Assembly (NCBI RefSeq): GCF_009831235.1
Contig: NZ_WUUL01000002.1
Coordinates: 310,001 to 374,000 of the forward strand
Direction: 5' to 3'
DNA: 64,000 nt
Source of the DNA: Shimazuella alba
GTDB lineage: Bacteria > Bacillota > Bacilli > Thermoactinomycetales > Thermoactinomycetaceae
Shown here piece by piece: positions 54,578 to 64,000 of the stretch; positions within the stretch are counted from its first letter, which is position 1, and each line of letters begins with the position of its first letter. The position numbers and the translations under genes were made by a program. The notes beneath the pieces were generated by a model. That model was not told where the DNA came from. It saw nothing but the letters and a program-made list of their open reading frames with translations, and searched no databases.

Positions 54578-57529
54578 CTATTTTGGGGTAGGTGGTTTGA
54601 TGGATTTCATACCATCACCAAGCAAGTTGGTTAGTTTCTCTAGTCTTTTAATTTGCTCCTCTATTGTTCCAGTGAAATCTCCGGATTTCATATTCAGCAT
54701 TACTTCCACTTTTTGAATTATTTCCTTATTATCTAAACTTGATAACTCTGGATTAGATCGAGTTAAGCGACTAAAACCTTTGTAATCATCCATATTTTTT
54801 CCACTACGCAGGTGAGAAATGGCTCTTTCCATTTCATTTTTAAAACCAGATAACACCTTGCTGAGCTCATCTGTTGTGTTACTGCTGGAGAATGATCTTG
54901 CAAAATTCATTACCTCAGCAGTTTGCATCATATTTACTGCAATTGGATTACTTTTAGCATAATTTGCTTGGAGTTGAGCGATTGGAATCTTAATATCTCT
55001 TCTGCGATTTCTAGAATCTTTGAGCTCCACTTTCAGATTTTCTTTTAGACCCCTTGTAGTACCTTCCATGATTCTTTGAATATCACCTGAAAGTTGTTGA
55101 CGAATGGAATCTGCAATCTCTTTTGTATTGATATTGATTCCACTGTTACCCCCTAATGAAGCTGTAATAGCGTTCTGTACGGAAGTTTGTACATAGTTCG
55201 GTAGAGCTCCACCGGCTTTACCTAAAGGTATTTGCTGCACTGGAACTTTGTAACTAGAATTAGCTGCCTTCATTCCAAGATTGTTTTCAAAACTTCTCAC
55301 TATATTAGCATCTGTATTGCCAAATCGAGATTGACCAGCAAAATTCTTTGGCTGCACACGTTCTTTTAATGGTCGTTGGCGGTTTATTCGCTTGAATTCC
55401 CTTTGTTGCACGCGTGCTTCTGTCCATGAATCCAGTACTTGTTCTCCATATTGCTCCACATATTTTCCATATTCCTGCGTATTTTTTGGTGGAAGCTTTT
55501 TCGGAAGTTTTCGTGCCACGCGCTTCGGATTATTGTAGTATTTTTCAAGTTTTTGCACTTGATCTGCCTGATCTGCATGCTTATTCATATATTGTATTCG
55601 ATCAGCATGTTTGGATAGATCCAAGCCATCTATTTGTCTTGCATCCTTTATAAGCTGTTTGTCACCACGAGTCAGACGATCATCCACCAGGGTTCGTATA
55701 CCACGCCAACCAGCCTTATTGAGTGGTTTATTTATCTTTTCGATTCCTTTGTTCACTAGCCCTTTGGCTCTATCAACTACTTTACCAGATGTTTCTTTCA
55801 CTTTACCTTTCAGTAAAGCGTCATCGACCCAGTTGGCACCTTTTCCAGCCAATTTACCAGAACCTTTCACCACGGCCAATGCACCTTTACCTGCTGCCCC
55901 AGTTACGGTTTTACGAACGCCGGACATGACATTTCCAACTTTGGAAACAGCCCCTAGGCCTGCTGATTTAAACACATTACCCATGCCACCTTGTTGTAAG
56001 GCAAGACCGGCTCCAACTAATGCACCTGTACCAGTAACTGCACCTGCGGCCATAACAGCTGCACCGGCAACTTTGTTCCCCATTTCTTCCCCATCTTTGG
56101 TAGCACCTTCTAAGCTCTTACCACCGCCGAGTGGGATAGCAGTCATGGTTTGGCGAAGTTCTTTCATAGCGTGGTTAAGTCCTAGGAACAGAAGGAAGGC
56201 GATTAACCAGACACTCAGCATCCCAATGTTATCTTCTTCCATATGTGTTGCTAGTTTTATGACAAGATTGAGATATACTACTAATTGTAGTGTATACCAC
56301 AATCTCATCCCTTCAGCTTGGATGACCCTCCACATGTGTTGCAGAGCTAACTCTAGACCCCATTCCGGCCAGAGAGACAACAAGAAGTAAATCGCTGTTA
56401 GCAATCCTCGTCCAAGTGCTATTAATTGCCACATGATGACATAAAAAGCCATCATCACAAAACAGAGGAGGCAGGCTAGGCTAGCAAAGAAAGTAAGGGC
56501 AGCAAAGGAAAGTCTTGTTCCAACCTTTTCCTTGGTAAACCATGCATATTTTTCTTTTGAAGCATCATCTTTCTCTGCTTTAAAGAATTCGATTACCTTA
56601 TCTTGACGCTTTCCATATGAATCCTGACTAACCACTGACTCCCAAAATCTCATATCTTGCCCATCGATTGTTTTTTGCGAGAGAGGAACAGAACCAAAAT
56701 TGACCATTTTGTAAGGAATGACGATCGCAAAGTTAAACAGGTCGTCCTTCATTAGATCAACAGCTTCACTACCTTCATTTTGGTTTGCTGTAGGGTCATC
56801 TTCTTGATCCTCACTTAGACCACTCATGATTAATGCAGATACATCTGTGAAAGTTGTACTCAATGATTGTATAAAATTTGGTAGATTACTCAGTATCGTA
56901 CCTGACAGTGCAATAATGAGCAGAGAGTTAATGAAGGTTGACCATAGACGTGTTGTTTTATTGGTGATCCAGTAATAAACCATCCATGCCACTGCTACAG
57001 ACCACATTAAATATTTAAATGGTTCCCATAATGTGTTTTGTATGCCCTGTAAGGTTTCAGAATAGGCAGTAAACATGTAGTCTAAAACTTGCATGGTGAA
57101 TCCCCAGCTAACAACCGTAATCAACCATTTGGCAATTACTAAGTACAACCACCAGATACCATCTGTGATAAGAAAGAAGGCTTTAAATGCAAGGTTTGCT
57201 GCATCAGTTGCCGCATTTCCAGCCTTACAGCCTACTTCCCAAAAGCTACAATCTTCCTTACCTGAATCTCCACCCAGATCCTCTGGATTATCGATATATA
57301 CTAGTTCATAGTTTCCCACTGGATATCTATTAAATAGTCTATTACTTTGTTTATCTGTCTTTTCTTCTGGATATAACCCAGTATTTAGATCTCCCTCTGT
57401 TATATCAGATGATCCTCCCCCTCCACCATCTGCATTCTCAGCGAAGGTAGGGTTCGCCATGGCGACAGTGAAAAAGAGTACTGCCAAAAAGGCAATGATG
57501 ACTGATCGAAACTTCTTCATTCCATTCAC
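54578..57529 (-). CDS. VirB6/TrbL-like polytopic channel protein (ConG/TcpH type)
   Basis: 983 residues: a signal peptide (VIIAFLAVLFFTVAMANPTF), an extracellular Gly/acidic stretch with two close cysteines (CSFWEVGC), seven or eight membrane helices (to about residue 500), then a 480-residue cytoplasmic region that starts Gly/Ala-rich (GNKVAGAAVMAAGAVTGTGA) and becomes basic and helical. This matches the large membrane protein of Gram-positive conjugation systems such as Tn916 Orf15/ConG. It would form the membrane part of the transfer channel together with the VirB4 ATPase encoded just upstream (7-base gap). Confidence 0.78.
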   Translation of the reverse strand: MNGMKKFRSVIIAFLAVLFFTVAMANPTFAENADGGGGGSSDITEGDLNTGLYPEEKTDKQSNRLFNRYPVGNYELVYIDNPEDLGGDSGKEDCSFWEVGCKAGNAATDAANLAFKAFFLITDGIWWLYLVIAKWLITVVSWGFTMQVLDYMFTAYSETLQGIQNTLWEPFKYLMWSVAVAWMVYYWITNKTTRLWSTFINSLLIIALSGTILSNLPNFIQSLSTTFTDVSALIMSGLSEDQEDDPTANQNEGSEAVDLMKDDLFNFAIVIPYKMVNFGSVPLSQKTIDGQDMRFWESVVSQDSYGKRQDKVIEFFKAEKDDASKEKYAWFTKEKVGTRLSFAALTFFASLACLLCFVMMAFYVIMWQLIALGRGLLTAIYFLLSLWPEWGLELALQHMWRVIQAEGMRLWYTLQLVVYLNLVIKLATHMEEDNIGMLSVWLIAFLLFLGLNHAMKELRQTMTAIPLGGGKSLEGATKDGEEMGNKVAGAAVMAAGAVTGTGALVGAGLALQQGGMGNVFKSAGLGAVSKVGNVMSGVRKTVTGAAGKGALAVVKGSGKLAGKGANWVDDALLKGKVKETSGKVVDRAKGLVNKGIEKINKPLNKAGWRGIRTLVDDRLTRGDKQLIKDARQIDGLDLSKHADRIQYMNKHADQADQVQKLEKYYNNPKRVARKLPKKLPPKNTQEYGKYVEQYGEQVLDSWTEARVQQREFKRINRQRPLKERVQPKNFAGQSRFGNTDANIVRSFENNLGMKAANSSYKVPVQQIPLGKAGGALPNYVQTSVQNAITASLGGNSGININTKEIADSIRQQLSGDIQRIMEGTTRGLKENLKVELKDSRNRRRDIKIPIAQLQANYAKSNPIAVNMMQTAEVMNFARSFSSSNTTDELSKVLSGFKNEMERAISHLRSGKNMDDYKGFSRLTRSNPELSSLDNKEIIQKVEVMLNMKSGDFTGTIEEQIKRLEKLTNLLGDGMKSIKPPTPK

Positions 57530-57536
57530 TCCCCTC

Positions 57537-59957
57537 CTAGACTCCTCCTTCGGAGACTATCTTCGATGCTTCGCTAGCTTCTGGTTTTGTATTAAACAGC
57601 TCCACTAGTTCTTCTTCAGGAGTGAGGAATTGAATAAAACCAGATCGACCTTCTAAGTCTTTCATATAGCCATATCCCGACATCGCTTTGCTTCGTCTGG
57701 CTTGAAGGATATTACGCAGCCCTTCATCGCTAGTGTCTAGGTTTAAGGCTTCGATAGCCAGAGTGGTTTCTGTCTCATCACTTGTACCTAAACATACGTA
57801 GACACTTACGTTATTCAAAATTTCGGTATCGATATCAGATGGGTTCTGGGTTGCAAACCAGATACCGGCATTAGCAGAACGACCAGCACGCTCTAGACGG
57901 TTTGCAAGTTGTTTTCCTTGGTCTGTACGAAGCCAAATCCAAGCCTCATCAAGAGCCGCTACACGGAATCCGCCTGTTCCCCTCAATACAAACTGCTCCG
58001 CTAAGATCGCGGTCATGGACATTACTGCAACAGATGCTTCTTGCCTTAATCCATTTGGTTTTTGCTTCTCAGCCGGGAGTTCCAATCCTTCTAATTGAAG
58101 TAAGATAATACCAGTGTCAGGAACCTTTACTCCGTCCCCTTCTCCAAAGACCAATTTTCCAAGCGGCAGGCGAGCAATACGCATCAAATACTCTGCTAAG
58201 TCTCGTCCCATATCATCTTTATGCAACTCTGCCACCATCTTAGCCATACTCGGGCTGCCAGTCTTTAAGGCTCGTTCAGCCGCGGATAATAACATGTTTT
58301 TATCTCCGCGGGTCAAGTTCCCTTCAAACTGAGAAATAACAGAAACCGCAATTTCACTTGCAAACTCAGGGTCGTGACCAAGTAACTGAAACGGATCAAG
58401 TGCACCAGGATTTTGTCGGCCATCTAATTTTAAAACGTGTACTCGATCTTCAAGACCAGGTAATCGTCCTACCCAATGACTTCGCTCTCCTTTTGGGTCA
58501 ACAACAAAGATTCTTGCATCCCAAAATAGCGCTGTCTTATGGATTAAGTTATTTAAGGTGTGCGACTTACCAGAACCAAGTGTACCAGTGATTACCATAG
58601 ATGCATTTTGGTTAATCTGTGGGCCACGCTCTGGATTGATCTTCACAACCGAACCGCGACGCGTCAGACCAACAGGCACACCATTTGGATCTCCTAAAAT
58701 TTCCGACGCACCAGGCATTACAATCGAAGCTGCAACTTCTGGAAGCATTTTCTTCACATATCCACGGGCGGGATACTGATCAGATGGTAACCAAGCACTA
58801 AATAAATTTCGTTGTTCTCCTGTCGGTCTTGCTGCTACAAATCCTTTTCGGTCGAAGAAATTGATAACCTGTTCCGTACGGCTGTTCACTTCTTCTTGGT
58901 CTTCACCATCTACCACAAAAATCATTCGGCTATCCAAAATAGGGGGACGATTTTTCTTCAACTCAAACTCAAGGCCTTCTGCCAATTGTTCTTGTTGTTG
59001 GAGATCAAGAGGTATTTGGTCTACCATACCAATATGGGAAGTAGCATCTTTAATATCTTTTCGTTTTCTAGTGACCAGACCAGTTGCTTGTTTGTTCGCG
59101 ATCATTTTCCAACGGAAGGAAGCTTCAACCGGAAAATCAAATTCACTAGACAGCTGGTGGAATATTTCCGTTCCAGGCGTATAAATTTCATCTGGAAATG
59201 ATCCAACGGAAATAAAACTTACAAAACGCTCGTCCTCTTCTTGATCACAAAGTACATATCGGTATCCATAAGCACGTCTACCTTCTGCAAGCCATGCATA
59301 ATCTTGAGGTCCTTTTGGCCAAACACTGCGTAATGTTTGTGGCAGTGGCTTTAATGGCATTCCTCTATAAAAGTGATGCCGGTAAAAATCCGCTATCTCG
59401 TGTTCCACAAGAGGATCTAAGCGACTAAGAGAACCTGCTCTTTCTTCAAATGCCCGCTTAGACCAAGCAAAATCATAAGATTTGTTAAATGCTTCTTCCT
59501 TTTCTTCTTTGAAAACTCTCTTTCTTAGTCCAAGGAGGGATTCCAGTGTACGCATTGGAATCCCGAATGTTTGCGTAATCCATTTGTAATTTTGTGGTAT
59601 TGGTAAAGGAAGCTCAAAAGCAATAATAAAATCATAATCGGGTAAGGTACCTTGTTCAATCAAGTGTAACCAACGATCCATCGAGTCTTTTGCCTTTTCT
59701 CTGCGTTCTTTTGGAACGGTTTTCACCAAGCGGTCTAAGTAATCAAGCCAGTTAAAACGGCGGCGAACCATCCAAATTTGGGCAACTAAACCCGGCTCTT
59801 GAATCTGACGGAAAAATTGTGTTGCATTCATCCATTCATTCTTTTTTCCATCAACTGACAAAGGAGAATATGAAAAGGGGACAACCCGATAAAAAGCCCA
59901 AGGTCGTCCATCTATAAAGGCAACATTTTTTTCAATCTGTGTCGGTATCGGTAGCAT
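57537..59957 (-). CDS. VirB4-type secretion ATPase (ConE/TcpF type)
   Basis: 806 residues with an N-terminal membrane-proximal domain and a C-terminal ATPase: Walker A GTLGSGKSHTLNN (about residue 460), FVVDPKGERSHW, Walker B VAALDEAWIWLRTDQGKQLA and FATQNPSDI. This is the energising ATPase of type IV secretion in Gram-positives. It overlaps the TcpE-like gene by 26 bases and is followed at 7 bases by the channel protein, showing tight coupling. Confidence 0.9.
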   Translation of the reverse strand: MLPIPTQIEKNVAFIDGRPWAFYRVVPFSYSPLSVDGKKNEWMNATQFFRQIQEPGLVAQIWMVRRRFNWLDYLDRLVKTVPKERREKAKDSMDRWLHLIEQGTLPDYDFIIAFELPLPIPQNYKWITQTFGIPMRTLESLLGLRKRVFKEEKEEAFNKSYDFAWSKRAFEERAGSLSRLDPLVEHEIADFYRHHFYRGMPLKPLPQTLRSVWPKGPQDYAWLAEGRRAYGYRYVLCDQEEDERFVSFISVGSFPDEIYTPGTEIFHQLSSEFDFPVEASFRWKMIANKQATGLVTRKRKDIKDATSHIGMVDQIPLDLQQQEQLAEGLEFELKKNRPPILDSRMIFVVDGEDQEEVNSRTEQVINFFDRKGFVAARPTGEQRNLFSAWLPSDQYPARGYVKKMLPEVAASIVMPGASEILGDPNGVPVGLTRRGSVVKINPERGPQINQNASMVITGTLGSGKSHTLNNLIHKTALFWDARIFVVDPKGERSHWVGRLPGLEDRVHVLKLDGRQNPGALDPFQLLGHDPEFASEIAVSVISQFEGNLTRGDKNMLLSAAERALKTGSPSMAKMVAELHKDDMGRDLAEYLMRIARLPLGKLVFGEGDGVKVPDTGIILLQLEGLELPAEKQKPNGLRQEASVAVMSMTAILAEQFVLRGTGGFRVAALDEAWIWLRTDQGKQLANRLERAGRSANAGIWFATQNPSDIDTEILNNVSVYVCLGTSDETETTLAIEALNLDTSDEGLRNILQARRSKAMSGYGYMKDLEGRSGFIQFLTPEEELVELFNTKPEASEASKIVSEGGV

Positions 59958-60345
59958 AATGTTTTATCCCTCCAACCATCTTGGTCAGATGGTATGTTGC
60001 TTCTTCCGTAATATCAGGAATCGGAACACCTCTTGACCAAAGTTTGTGCGACAACATATGTGTAAGAGAACTCCAAAAATATTGGTATGGAGGTCGCCCC
60101 TCCAAGTCCACGCGCGAAAGTAGCCAAGCAGCACCAAAAGGTATAATCGCAAAACGAAAAACCGGTGGGATAACACTCATAAAGGCAAATTTATTGGACA
60201 AAAAGATGAAGATAGCTTCTAATATAACAACAATTAGTAACTCCGATAAACTAACTGGAATGGGGAGACGAAAGCGTTCGATATGGTAAAAAACTTTCTT
60301 CAGTCCCCATACCGCATCAAATGTGACAATCCGCTCGGGTCTCAT
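59932..60345 (-). CDS. TcpE-family conjugation membrane protein
   Basis: 137 residues: N-terminal FDAVWGLKKVFYHIERFRLPIPVSL, two membrane helices (residues ~30-52 and 58-78, IVVILEAIFIFLS and FRFAIIPFGAAWLLS) and a basic C-terminal tail with GRPPYQYF, typical of TcpE/Orf17-like proteins of Gram-positive conjugation systems. It directly precedes and overlaps the VirB4 gene. Confidence 0.78.
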   Translation of the reverse strand: MRPERIVTFDAVWGLKKVFYHIERFRLPIPVSLSELLIVVILEAIFIFLSNKFAFMSVIPPVFRFAIIPFGAAWLLSRVDLEGRPPYQYFWSSLTHMLSHKLWSRGVPIPDITEEATYHLTKMVGGIKHYATDTDTD

Positions 60346-60358
60346 CTATATGTCCCCC

Positions 60359-60628
60359 TCAGCTAAAGATATTTTGGATAGCTGTTGATAACTGTTTCAA
60401 TAAGCCTCCACTTGGGTCGGATGTAAAGAGATATAAAATACCAGCTACTACAATCCCACCAAACAGTGCCATCAAACGACCATTCATCCATGCTTGTAAA
60501 CCCAAAATAACCAATGCAGCAAGAATAACAAACCCGGCCTGTTGCAATACCCATTCAGAAGCCTTTTGGAATAGATTCTCATCTACAGCTAAATAGATCG
60601 GTATATGATGTAAAATCGATAACAACAT
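60359..60628 (-). CDS. Small two-span membrane protein (TcpD-like position)
   Basis: 89 residues, two or three hydrophobic segments (WVLQQAGFVILAALVILGLQ; LMALFGGIVVAGILYLF) and a short polar tail. AAGGAGG precedes the ATG. No sequence family recognised; the position between TcpC and TcpE equals that of TcpD/ConC-like small proteins. Confidence 0.62.
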   Translation of the reverse strand: MLLSILHHIPIYLAVDENLFQKASEWVLQQAGFVILAALVILGLQAWMNGRLMALFGGIVVAGILYLFTSDPSGGLLKQLSTAIQNIFS

Positions 60629-60646
60629 GATGATTCCTCCTTATAT

Positions 60647-61570
60647 CTAGTCAATGGAAACAATGTTCCATGAACCATTTTTTTGTTCCAATGTCATATA
60701 GTAATCCAAGAGCATTTTGACATTATTTGAATCTTTAATCATGATAACAACTTTAACTTTTAATGGGTTTTCGCTGAGAGGTGTAATAGTTTGCACTTTT
60801 TCATAAGTAGCCCCTAACTCCTCTAGCCAGTTGGTAGTTGGAATTGCTTTTCTATCTACCATATAACGTGAAATAGCCTCTGAGTTGCCACCTAGCCAAT
60901 CTTGGAAGAAACTATCCAATACTTTTTTAATTGCTTCTTCTTCGTTTGTAATATCAATACTTGGGATTTCATCTGGTTTGTCTGATCCTTGTGGTTCCGC
61001 TACTAGAGCAGGAAGTGAGGAAACTTGCCATGTGCTTCCCGATTTTACTACAGGTATAGAAAGAAACAATGTCTTATCTTCAGAAGTGAGCATTCTAGCA
61101 ACGATTTTAGCCTTCCCAGCTTTTTGATCTGTCCAAGTAGCCTCCCAGACTTCCACTTCTTTTGCACTTACTCCTTTAAAATCTGAGGTATTTTGTGTAT
61201 TTGAGTTAGGAGTTGTTGTGTTCGTTGCTGATTGATTTGGACCCACTGCGTTATCAATGCTCAAATCGCTGACACTGTTGATATAATCTAACATACTCAC
61301 TGTCATTAAAGGCTCTAATCGGTTAATCCTGTCTTCGTCCTTTTGACCCGTGCCAACAGTATACCAATTTTCTAAAAATAATTTCGCAACACTTTTTGCC
61401 GTTACTGGCACTTCATTTGATGTAACCGTCTGTTTTGGAACTACAGGAGCATCTGCTCCTGTTACTTGTTTCACAACATCCAGTACATTACGTATTAAAA
61501 AGATTACCAGTACAATGTAGACTAAAATTCTACCAGTTGATTTTAACCGTTCAAGTAGTGTTGGGTTCAA
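60647..61570 (-). CDS. TcpC-family conjugation protein
   Basis: 307 residues: one N-terminal membrane anchor (residues ~12-30, ILVYIVLVIFLIRNVLDVV), then two NTF2-like domains outside the cell (AKLFLENWYTVG; VLDSFFQDWLGGNSEAISRYM), the architecture of TcpC/Orf13/ConC-type VirB8-like assembly factors. First gene of the operon. The leader upstream (61571-62043) shows no regulator. Confidence 0.8.
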   Translation of the reverse strand: MNPTLLERLKSTGRILVYIVLVIFLIRNVLDVVKQVTGADAPVVPKQTVTSNEVPVTAKSVAKLFLENWYTVGTGQKDEDRINRLEPLMTVSMLDYINSVSDLSIDNAVGPNQSATNTTTPNSNTQNTSDFKGVSAKEVEVWEATWTDQKAGKAKIVARMLTSEDKTLFLSIPVVKSGSTWQVSSLPALVAEPQGSDKPDEIPSIDITNEEEAIKKVLDSFFQDWLGGNSEAISRYMVDRKAIPTTNWLEELGATYEKVQTITPLSENPLKVKVVIMIKDSNNVKMLLDYYMTLEQKNGSWNIVSID

Positions 61571-62043
61571 GGTAATCTCCTCCCACCTTAACCAATATCC
61601 AATAATGAATCATAAGGTCTTTACAATATTTTATAACATCAAATAAGAGTTGACTATATGATTCAAAAAAAGAAGTAAGTTATATGGATTGATAATTGTG
61701 GAAATATAGGGTAATTGCCAAAACAACATATTATTTCTCTTTAATTAAGGATATTAAATTTTTAAGTAATTCACTTGAAACAAACTTTTCTCTACCCTTC
61801 ACATGAAATCCACACTTATCCCAGATAACTCCCCATCCTATGACGATTGAATACCTCGAAACAAATGGTTAATTATGGCAAATTCCTTTTTATTTTGTGT
61901 AGTATCATTGTTTGTAGTATAAGGGAATTCATAAGTCTTTGTCTATCTAAAAGAAAAAACCAATGTTTAGATTTTTTAAATCAAAAATCAAAAAAGGAAC
62001 TTTTAGATTAAGTTTGTCTAATTTGTTAAATTTATGAAATCGC
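61571..62043. other. Intergenic region upstream of the secretion operon
   Basis: About 470 AT-rich bases without recognised gene, direct repeats, tRNA or attachment site. It must contain the promoter of the leftward secretion operon, but no clear -35/-10 pair stands out. Confidence 0.5.
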
Positions 62044-62445
62044 TTACACAACCCATGCAATGTCTAATTGGTATTCTCCTAATATAACATCACCTTGTTC
62101 TAACTGGAATTGACATATGATTTTCCTCATTGGGTTAAATTGATAAAAATGGGTTAAAACCCGCATTTCAACTGTCCCCATAGGCATTTTCATGTTGCAC
62201 AAGGTCGTATCATTTGGTTGGTATTCTTGTTGATAGGATATAGGTCCTCTGCGCGATATGATCATGTGATTTTTAAAAGCAAATATTTTTACATCAGATC
62301 GCTCTACACCATCTTCCTCTTGATAAGAAATCAAGGTATGATCTTCCAACTGCAACATATCAGCTTGTACTTGTTGTTCCACAACCTCGGCTTCTTCACT
62401 ACCTGATGTGTGGATCGTTGATTTGATATACAAAGGAATTTGCAT
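62044..62445 (-). CDS. ywiB: DUF1934 (YwiB) family protein
   Basis: 133 residues, beta-rich, calycin-like: TLISYQEEDG, VKIFAFKNHMIISRRGP, MPMGTVEMRVLTHFYQF and GEYQLDIAWVV are the DUF1934 pattern. Function unknown. AGGAGGTG precedes the ATG. It follows speE-speB as in Bacillus, which supports the name. Confidence 0.82.
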   Translation of the reverse strand: MQIPLYIKSTIHTSGSEEAEVVEQQVQADMLQLEDHTLISYQEEDGVERSDVKIFAFKNHMIISRRGPISYQQEYQPNDTTLCNMKMPMGTVEMRVLTHFYQFNPMRKIICQFQLEQGDVILGEYQLDIAWVV

Positions 62446-62489
62446 TCCCTTAACACCTCCTAGATATTTCGCTTCCTTTTATAGAAGAA

Positions 62490-62515
62490 AAATAGGGCTT
62501 GTCGGAAGCCCTATT
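62490..62515 (-). terminator. Terminator of speE-speB
   Basis: AAATAGGGCTT/AAGCCCTATTT perfect stem, leftward followed by TTCTTC; it overlaps the last codons of speB. Confidence 0.75.
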
Positions 62516-63383
62516 TAATAAAACCTAGTAACATTTCACGGATAATCTTAGCAGCAGTAATAGGTGTTTTTTCAGTGGGATCATATGCTGGTGCAATTTC
62601 TACCAAATCAGCTCCCACGACTTCGACATCAGATTTTGCTATAGCATGAATAGAACTCAGTAATTCACGTGTCGTGATACCCCCAGGTTCTGGAGTACCT
62701 GTCCCTGGTGCATGCGCTGGATCTAATACATCAATATCAATAGTTATATAGACAGGTCTACCTGCGAGTGTTGGTAATACTTGTTGCAAAGGGTCCAAAA
62801 CGTCGAATGGAAAGAAGTGGATACCAGCGGTTTTGGTATATGCTACTTCCTCTTTGGTCATAGAACGAATACCAAACTGATATACATTTTCTCCACCGAT
62901 TAGTTGTGAGATTTTATATAGAGGTGTCGCATGAGAATATATCTCGCCTTCATAATCCGTCCGTAAGTCAGCATGACCATCAAAATGAAGGACAGCCAAA
63001 TCAGGATATTTTTTTGCTACTTGTTCGACCACCGGCCAAGTAACAAGGTGCTCCCCACCCATACCGATCGGGACCTTCTCGAGAGCGAGGATTTGACTTA
63101 CAAAATCACCAATCTGCTGAATACTCTTTTCCGGATTTCCAAATGCAAGCGGGATATCTCCAGCATCGTAGTACTTTATTTCTGTCAACTCACGTTCTAG
63201 ATAATGGCTGTATTCTTCATGTACTAAAGAAGACTCTCGAATTCTAGCAGGACCAAAACGTGCCCCAGGACGGAAACTTACAGTCCAATCCATTGGCATT
63301 CCATATAAAACCGCTGCCGATTCCTCTAAGTTATTCGAGGCTCCAATAAAGACGTTTCCTGCATATGTTTCATCAAACCTCAT
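62511..63383 (-). CDS. speB: Agmatinase
   Basis: 290 residues, same length as B. subtilis SpeB. Binuclear manganese motifs GGEHLVTWP, HFDGHADLRTDYEG and DIDVLDPAHAPGTGTPEPGG are complete. It hydrolyses agmatine to putrescine and urea; putrescine then feeds spermidine synthase. The ATG at 63383 (MRFDETYAG) lies 9 bases behind the AAGGAG at the speE stop and matches the Bacillus start; the ATG at 63389 is too close. Confidence 0.96.
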   Translation of the reverse strand: MRFDETYAGNVFIGASNNLEESAAVLYGMPMDWTVSFRPGARFGPARIRESSLVHEEYSHYLERELTEIKYYDAGDIPLAFGNPEKSIQQIGDFVSQILALEKVPIGMGGEHLVTWPVVEQVAKKYPDLAVLHFDGHADLRTDYEGEIYSHATPLYKISQLIGGENVYQFGIRSMTKEEVAYTKTAGIHFFPFDVLDPLQQVLPTLAGRPVYITIDIDVLDPAHAPGTGTPEPGGITTRELLSSIHAIAKSDVEVVGADLVEIAPAYDPTEKTPITAAKIIREMLLGFIK

Positions 63384-63389
63384 GCACAT

Positions 63390-64000
63390 TTACTCCTTAT
63401 TTTCTGTCAGCTCTTGTACGAAAACAGGTAATTGGAAAAGCGCTTTATGCATTCCTGGATGATAGTATTTGGTATCTATTTGTTCCATTATTGCTTCCTC
63501 TACTTCTAATGGATCATACTGTTTGGAGCCTAAGGTGAAACTCCATAAACCACTTGGATAGGTAGGAATACTGGCAGTATATAAGCGTGTAATCGAAAAA
63601 GTACTGGAAATATCCGCGAATACTTGCCGGATAAGATCTTGATTAAACCAAGGAGATTCTGTTTGTGCAACCATGATCCCATCTGATTTTAATGCTTCAT
63701 ATACCTTTTGATAGAAAGGTTTTTGAAAAAGTCCAACGGCTGGACCAACAGGTTCGGTTGAATCAATCAACACTACATCATAAGTATCTGGATTTTCCTC
63801 AATATGACGAATACCATCTACTACTTGAATATCTACCTTGGGATCAGATAAACCAGCTGCAATAGCAGGAAAATATTCTTTTGAAGCCTCGATAACTCTC
63901 CCATCTATCTCTGCCAACACGACACGTTCTACAGATGGGTGCTTTAACACTTCGCGTACCACGCCGCCATCCCCACCACCAACAATCAATACTTGTTTTG
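63390..64000 (-). CDS. speE: Spermidine synthase (partial, N-terminus outside window)
   Basis: About 203 residues of the C-terminal part. The S-adenosyl binding core [24 protein letters not shown] is at the right edge, followed by [41 protein letters not shown] (catalytic Asp in LIDSTEP) and the family C-terminus [14 protein letters not shown]. It transfers an aminopropyl group to putrescine. The stop is joined to the speB start region, so they are one operon. Confidence 0.94.
   Translation of the reverse strand, partial: KQVLIVGGGDGGVVREVLKHPSVERVVLAEIDGRVIEASKEYFPAIAAGLSDPKVDIQVVDGIRHIEENPDTYDVVLIDSTEPVGPAVGLFQKPFYQKVYEALKSDGIMVAQTESPWFNQDLIRQVFADISSTFSITRLYTASIPTYPSGLWSFTLGSKQYDPLEVEEAIMEQIDTKYYHPGMHKALFQLPVFVQELTENKE

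Noticed and set aside
55611-56390. Rightward 259-codon frame inside the VirB6-like gene
   Set aside because: Antisense artefact of the Gly/Ala-rich segment; the opposite strand has a coherent membrane protein.
61571-62043. Possible attachment site or origin of transfer beside the secretion operon
   Set aside because: No direct repeat, tRNA end or long inverted repeat could be found by eye.

Overview
The window is chromosomal DNA from a low-GC, spore-forming Gram-positive (Bacillales). Spo0F, Spo0M, RNA polymerase delta (RpoE), a bacillithiol-transferase-like protein and a ywiB-speB-speE block support this. The backbone follows the Bacillus order fadF - acyl-CoA dehydrogenase - rpoE - pyrG - spo0F - fbaA - transaldolase, here read from right to left and opened by insertions. 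Thermoactinomycetaceae is my best guess for the family, but I cannot verify it.

Layout. 1-4.2 kb: transaldolase, fbaA, two lysine-fermentation genes (kce, kal) lying directly behind spo0F, and panE. 4.2-17.9 kb: ordinary chromosomal genes (ctaF-like, yfhO-like, FMN-riboswitch/ribU, an FAD protein, pyrG, rpoE, Lrp, a VOC protein). Between them sit single-gene cassettes of unknown function, several with strikingly GC-ending codons and followed by strong hairpins that mostly lack a U-run, plus two highly structured RNA regions. 17.9-26.5 kb: an mmg-like operon (thiolase, 3-hydroxyacyl-CoA dehydrogenase, two acyl-CoA dehydrogenases, MeaB, IcmF) behind a consensus CcpA site. 28.5-36.3 kb: a FadF-like Fe-S membrane reductase and the B12/PLP/SAM lysine operon kdd-kamA-kamB-kamD-kamE.

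36.3-51.5 kb is an accessory, partly decaying region: oxidoreductases, regulators, P450, erythromycin esterase family protein, Spo0M, three genes with single-base frameshifts, a dihydrofolate-reductase-like fragment and a tnpB remnant. 52.5-61.6 kb is a seven-gene operon for a Gram-positive conjugation-type (Tcp/Tn916-like) secretion machine with VirB4- and VirD4-type ATPases; no relaxase, integrase or attachment site is visible around it. 62.0-64.0 kb is ywiB-speB-speE (agmatinase, spermidine synthase).

How it fits together: KamA, KamDE, Kdd, Kce and Kal would convert lysine to acetoacetate and crotonyl-CoA. The thiolase, 3-hydroxyacyl-CoA dehydrogenase, acyl-CoA dehydrogenases and the FadF-like electron-transfer protein can process such acyl-CoAs, and IcmF can interconvert butyryl- and isobutyryl-CoA. 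The window thus holds most of a lysine-to-central-metabolism route, with kce/kal placed downstream of the sporulation phosphorelay gene spo0F.
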